DNA of 6,374 bases from positions 1 to 6,374 of the forward strand of contig DAOWMJ010000114.1 of NCBI GenBank assembly GCA_030643145.1, written 5' to 3'. A program made the position numbers and the translations under genes. Origin of the DNA: Candidatus Latescibacterota bacterium. GTDB taxonomy: Bacteria; Krumholzibacteriota; Krumholzibacteriia; Krumholzibacteriales; WJIX01. The notes below the pieces were generated by a model that was not told where the DNA came from, did not search any database, and worked only from the letters and a program-made list of their open reading frames with translations. Position 1 is the stretch's first letter; every line of letters begins with the position of its first letter. Below are positions 3,729-6,374 of the stretch, one piece after another.

Positions 3729-6374
3729 ATGATCAAAATGTCTAAGCGAATCGATTACAGAAAGACTCCCAAAGTGATGGAGCTTCCCCACTTGCTGGAA
3801 GTTCAGCTGTTATCTTATGATAAATTTCTCCAGCTGAAAGTCCCGAGGGAAAAGAGGAAAGATTCCGGGCTAGAGTCGGTTTTTAGATCGATATTCCCCA
3901 TTGAATCATCGAGGGGCAATTTTTCACTGGAGTATCTTGGATATTCTGTTGGCGAGCCGAAGTACTCAGTTGAGGAATGTAAGGATCGGGACCTAACTTT
4001 TGCGGTTCCGTTAAAGGCTGCATTACGTCTGGTTATTATGGAGAAGGGTGCCGAGAAGGAAACTATCAAGGATATTATTCAAAGCGATGTTTATCTTGGG
4101 GATATTCCTCTGATAACGGATAAAGGCACTTTTATAATTAATGGCGCTGAAAGGGTTATTGTAAGCCAGTTACACCGTTCTCCCGGAGCGGTTTTCAGCG
4201 ATAAATACCATGCTAATGGAAAAAGACTCTTTAGCGCCAGGATCATTCCGTATCGTGGATCATGGGTACAGTTCGCGATAGATGTTAATGATATAATGTA
4301 TGTTTATATAGATCGTCGCAGAAAAATGCCTGTAACCATATTGCTTAAAGCTATGGGGTTTGAACCTAACAGCGGGATTATCAGGCTTTTCCATACTACA
4401 GAGGTTTATAAGATTGTTTCAGGAAAGGGCAAGAAGGATAAAGCATTGATTGAAAGGGCTGTCGCAGAGGATGTTGTTGACCCTGAAACAGGCGAAATAA
4501 TTATTGAATGCGGCAGACTGATTACTGAGGAAATTCTTGCGGTATTGAAAGAGAAGAAGATTTCGAAGCTTGTTCTTGTAAAGAAGAAAAAAGGGCTTGA
4601 TAGTGATGTCATCCTCAAAACTCTTGCCAAGGATACAACAGCAAGTACTGAAGAGGCTCTGAAACGAATCTATAATTTGCTGAGGCCCGGGAACCCCCCG
4701 AATTTGGAAACGGCAAAGGCTCTTCTGCAGAGATTGTTCTTTAATCCCAAACGTTACGATCTGGCAAAAGTAGGACGGTATAAGATCAACAAACGTCTTG
4801 GCATAGATGTTCCTATGGATACAACCACACTGACACCTAAAGACTTTCTGGCTGTAGTTGCGAATCTTATTAATCTTAAAGAAACCGATGGTCCGGTTGA
4901 TGATATTGATCATCTTGGTAACAGGCGTGTACGTTCTATTGGGGAGCTTCTTGCTAATCAGTTCTCGATAGGTCTTTCAAGAATGGCAAGGATTATTCGC
5001 GAAAGAATGACAATTCAGGAATCGGATAATCCGACTCCTTACGACCTGGTAAATGCGAGAACGGTCAGTGCGGTAATACAATCCTTCTTTGGCAGCAGTC
5101 AGCTTTCGCAATTTATGGATCAGACTAATCCTCTTGCGGAACTGACTCACAAGCGCCGTCTTTCAGCTCTGGGTCCCGGCGGGCTAACCCGTGAAAGAGC
5201 CGGGTTTGAAGTGAGGGATGTACATTTTACGCATTATGGTCGCCTATGTCCCATTGAGACGCCGGAAGGGCCAAATATCGGGTTAATTACATCACTCGCC
5301 TCTTTTGGCCATCTCAATGAATTCGGGTTTCTGGAAACGCCGTATTTGAAGGTTAAAAATGGAGTAGTGACCGATAAAATAGAAATGTTATCTGCTGATA
5401 TGGAAGATGACGTAATAATAGCTCACGGGGGTTCTGCGGTTGACAAAAAGGGGAAACTCACTGCGAGTAGAACTATGGCAAGACGCAGGAGCGATTTCGC
5501 GCTGGTAGATCCCAAGAATGTTGATTATATCGATGTTTCTACCAATCAGCTGGTTGGTATTTCAGCGGCACTTATTCCTTTTCTTGAGCATGATGATGCT
5601 AACAGAGCTTTAATGGGTTGCAACATGCAGCGCCAGGCTGTTCCGTTATTAATACCACAAGCTCCACTGGTTGGGACGGGGCTTGAGGGTAAAGCGGCTT
5701 ATGATTCAGGAGTTCTTGCCATTGCCAAGAGAAGCGGGGTAGTGAAGAGTGTTTCGGCTGATAGAATTCAGATTTCTTACAGTTCTGATGTCAAGGATGA
5801 CGACCTGGGCGATTTTTCAGGTTTTGGCGGATTTGATGAATACAAACTCGTGAAATATCAGAGATCAAATCAGGACACTTGTATTAATCAGAAACCGATA
5901 GTGAATCTTGGAGATAAGGTTAAAAAAGGTGATGTGATTGCCGATGCTTCAGCCTCGGACAATGGGGAATTGGCAATTGGGAAAAATTTGGTGGTTGCCT
6001 TTATGCCTTGGCGTGGTTACAACTACGAGGATGCTATTATCATAAGCGAACGCCTTGTGAAAGATGATGTATTAACGTCTATTCATATAGAAGAATATGA
6101 AATACAGGTTCGTGATACTAAAGCAGGTAAGGAAGAGATCACAAGAGAACTTCCCAACATGGGAGAAGATGCGTTGTCCAACCTTGATGAAGATGGAATA
6201 ATAAGGGTGGGGGCGCGTGTTAAAGCCGGTGATATTCTTGTCGGCAAGGTTACGCCAAAGGGAGAAACGGAGCTTACTCCTGAAGAGAGATTACTTAAAG
6301 CGATTTTCGGAGAAAAGGCGGGAGATGTTCGTGACGCTTCCCTTAAAGCCGGGACAGGCATGGATGGAATAGTA
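3729..6374 (+). CDS. rpoB: DNA-directed RNA polymerase subunit beta, 5' part (runs off the window)
   Basis: RpoB is the second-largest RNA polymerase subunit; it forms part of the active-site cleft and the rifampicin pocket. The frame is open from ATG 3729 to the last base, giving 882 codons of an expected 1200-1400. Seen in order: PHLLEVQLLSYDKFL (about residue 20 onward); the N-terminal lobe with INGAERVIVSQLHRSPG (HRSPG at 149-153); the rifampicin region GSSQLSQFMDQTNPLAELTH (455-474) continuing to 481; LGPGGLTRERAGFEVRDV; IETPEGPNIGLI (509-520); ALIPFLEHDDANRALMG; the active-site GYNYEDAIIISERLV with Glu767-Asp768; and KVTPKGETELTPEERLL near the end. RRDR positions equivalent to E. coli D516, H526 and S531 are wild type (464, 474, 479). 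DVHPTHYGR has Phe500 in place of Pro, and the usual ADGPST is ADASAS (738-743). rpoC would be expected next but is outside the window. Confidence 0.98.
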   Translation, partial: MIKMSKRIDYRKTPKVMELPHLLEVQLLSYDKFLQLKVPREKRKDSGLESVFRSIFPIESSRGNFSLEYLGYSVGEPKYSVEECKDRDLTFAVPLKAALRLVIMEKGAEKETIKDIIQSDVYLGDIPLITDKGTFIINGAERVIVSQLHRSPGAVFSDKYHANGKRLFSARIIPYRGSWVQFAIDVNDIMYVYIDRRRKMPVTILLKAMGFEPNSGIIRLFHTTEVYKIVSGKGKKDKALIERAVAEDVVDPETGEIIIECGRLITEEILAVLKEKKISKLVLVKKKKGLDSDVILKTLAKDTTASTEEALKRIYNLLRPGNPPNLETAKALLQRLFFNPKRYDLAKVGRYKINKRLGIDVPMDTTTLTPKDFLAVVANLINLKETDGPVDDIDHLGNRRVRSIGELLANQFSIGLSRMARIIRERMTIQESDNPTPYDLVNARTVSAVIQSFFGSSQLSQFMDQTNPLAELTHKRRLSALGPGGLTRERAGFEVRDVHFTHYGRLCPIETPEGPNIGLITSLASFGHLNEFGFLETPYLKVKNGVVTDKIEMLSADMEDDVIIAHGGSAVDKKGKLTASRTMARRRSDFALVDPKNVDYIDVSTNQLVGISAALIPFLEHDDANRALMGCNMQRQAVPLLIPQAPLVGTGLEGKAAYDSGVLAIAKRSGVVKSVSADRIQISYSSDVKDDDLGDFSGFGGFDEYKLVKYQRSNQDTCINQKPIVNLGDKVKKGDVIADASASDNGELAIGKNLVVAFMPWRGYNYEDAIIISERLVKDDVLTSIHIEEYEIQVRDTKAGKEEITRELPNMGEDALSNLDEDGIIRVGARVKAGDILVGKVTPKGETELTPEERLLKAIFGEKAGDVRDASLKAGTGMDGIV

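Noticed and set aside
1..6374. Mobile element, CRISPR array, phage or defence genes
   Set aside because: No transposase or integrase motifs, no terminal or spaced direct repeats of array type, and every long frame is a conserved housekeeping gene in standard order.

Overview
The window is a conserved bacterial housekeeping cluster, all on the + strand: rpmG (3' end), secE, nusG, rplK, rplA, rplJ, rplL, rpoB (5' part). It encodes ribosomal proteins L33, L11, L1, L10 and L7/L12, the translocase subunit SecE, the transcription factor NusG, and the beta subunit of RNA polymerase. The gene order is the classic bacterial one. Base composition looks moderately AT-rich, and gaps between genes run from 20 to 145 bases. 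I see no mobile element, CRISPR array, phage gene or tRNA, and no convincing intrinsic terminator, so the block is plausibly one operon or a few overlapping transcripts. TAA, TAG and TGA all end recognisable proteins at the expected place (NusG ends on TGA), so the standard bacterial code applies.

The organism is a bacterium. Several RpoB blocks resemble what I remember of the Bacteroidetes/Chlorobi/FCB side of the tree: the N-terminal PHLLEVQLLSYDKFL stretch, the GSW..FAIDVNDIMYVYIDRRRK block, a bulky aromatic where E. coli has Pro in DVHPTHYGR, and NGELAIGKNL before FMPWRGYNYEDA. This is recall without alignment, so the placement is tentative. The unusual protein extensions would fit a poorly sampled or uncultured lineage.

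Layout: 1-129 rpmG 3' end; 130-274 a gap with no tRNA but a possible 24-codon leader ORF coupled to secE; 275-463 secE; 496-1254 nusG with a roughly 79-residue acidic N-terminal extension; 1309-1746 rplK; 1774-2475 rplA; 2496-3017 rplJ; 3088-3672 rplL with a roughly 69-residue Lys/Glu-only charged N-terminal extension; 3673-3728 a gap with a 7-bp stem-loop; 3729-6374 rpoB, cut by the window end after 882 codons.

Functionally the genes link transcription, translation and secretion. NusG binds RNA polymerase (RpoB/RpoC) and can contact the ribosome. L11, L10 and L7/L12 form the factor-binding stalk of the 50S subunit, and L1 forms the opposite stalk. SecE is a core part of the SecYEG channel. 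No undescribed multi-gene system is evident. The points worth a second look are the two charged N-terminal extensions, a short repeated intergenic motif placed before exactly those two genes, the secE leader ORF, and an altered conserved segment in L11.
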